The notes under the pieces were generated by a model, which did no database searches, had not been told where the DNA came from, and saw only the letters and a list, made by a program, of their open reading frames with translations. Shown in pieces: positions 63,828-64,000 of a stretch of 64,000 nt of DNA (positions are counted from its first letter, which is position 1; the number at the start of each line of letters is the position of its first letter). Origin of the DNA: JABDLO01 sp035327565 (GTDB lineage Bacteria; Bacteroidota; Bacteroidia; Chitinophagales; Saprospiraceae); NCBI GenBank assembly GCA_035327565.1, contig DAOLDB010000006.1, positions 1 through 64,000 of the forward strand, read 5' to 3'. Position numbers and translations under genes: made by a program.

Positions 63828-64000
63828 TTACCATTGTACTCCCGGATATGTTCTTTGCATATATTGCAAATCAGCAAGAATAAAACCCATATGTTCTGTA
63901 TGGATGCCTTCTTTTCCTCCTCTGTGCGTATAGTTCATTTCAGGCAGTTGTAAGGTAGCTTTATTTATGATCATGGTCCGGTAGTTATTCACTTCAGTTT
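63828..64000 (-). CDS. paaC: Phenylacetyl-CoA epoxidase subunit PaaC, C-terminal part (cut by window edge)
   Basis: Only the last 57 residues are inside the window. The frame ends ...GGKEGIHTEHMGFILADLQYMQRTYPGVQW (in part) and stop at 63828-63830. The GGKEG.HTEH and ADLQ.MQR.YPG pattern is the conserved C-terminus of PaaC, the structural subunit of the ring-1,2-phenylacetyl-CoA epoxidase. It has the right position upstream of paaD. The rest of the operon (paaA, paaB and so on) is expected beyond the right edge. Confidence 0.85.
   Translation of the reverse strand, partial: TEVNNYRTMIINKATLQLPEMNYTHRGGKEGIHTEHMGFILADLQYMQRTYPGVQW

Overview
The window reads as chromosomal DNA of a member of the Bacteroidota, most likely an environmental Saprospirales/Chitinophagales-type bacterium. 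The evidence is a SusC/SusD pair, a DUF4271-hemD pair, an RprX/RprY-like two-component pair, many lipoproteins, an AT-rich composition, and promoters of the Bacteroidota kind (TTG, about 20 bp, TAnnTTTG) rather than the E. coli kind. The assignment below phylum level is inference. No phage, insertion sequence, CRISPR array or rRNA was seen; one tRNA-Leu(UAG) is present.

Layout. 0-3.6 kb: a voltage-gated K+ channel with a zinc-ribbon tail, then an App1-like phosphatase co-transcribed with a DUF547/beta-barrel fusion. 3.9-8.3 kb: proteostasis block on the minus strand (tig-clpP, then clpX-truA). 8.6-14.4 kb: tRNA-Leu, a RelA/SpoT enzyme, a Fur-family regulator and a secreted Ntn-hydrolase acylase. 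14.5-22 kb: a surface protein with a cysteine-less thioredoxin domain, folB, glutaryl-CoA dehydrogenase, an OmpA-type protein and an aminofutalosine-deaminase-like amidohydrolase. 22.2-27.3 kb: an amidase/M14 peptidase fusion lipoprotein with a DASS transporter, and a beta-helix protein with an IPTL-type C-terminal sorting signal.

27.3-43.2 kb is the most distinctive region: a polysaccharide-utilisation-like locus. A divergent AraC regulator faces susC-susD, then four secreted beta-propeller proteins (two with clear sialidase Asp-boxes, one of these fused to an NHL propeller), a BASS-family transporter, an APH-fold kinase and an HpcH/HpaI aldolase overlapping the kinase by 4 nt. No classical sialic-acid genes (nanA, nagA, nagB) and no ordinary glycoside hydrolase are present. 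The set suggests release, uptake, phosphorylation and retro-aldol cleavage of an acidic sugar, perhaps a 2-keto-3-deoxy acid; the substrate is unknown.

43.4-50 kb is accessory-looking: DUF5694, phosphatidylcholine synthase, a CHAT-domain fragment, a DUF3472 lipoprotein, a DUF985 cupin and a secreted esterase, separated by long non-coding stretches that carry several copies of one palindromic dispersed repeat. 50-60.5 kb: a site-2 protease with CBS domains downstream of an acyl-CoA dehydrogenase, the DUF4271-hemD pair, a Bor-type lipoprotein with a strong terminator, a histidine kinase/response regulator pair, an alpha/beta hydrolase, a SerA-like dehydrogenase and an FKBP lipoprotein. 60.6-64 kb: thioredoxin, then a phenylacetate-degradation operon (paaC partial, paaD, paaG, paaH, paaI) that runs off the right edge.
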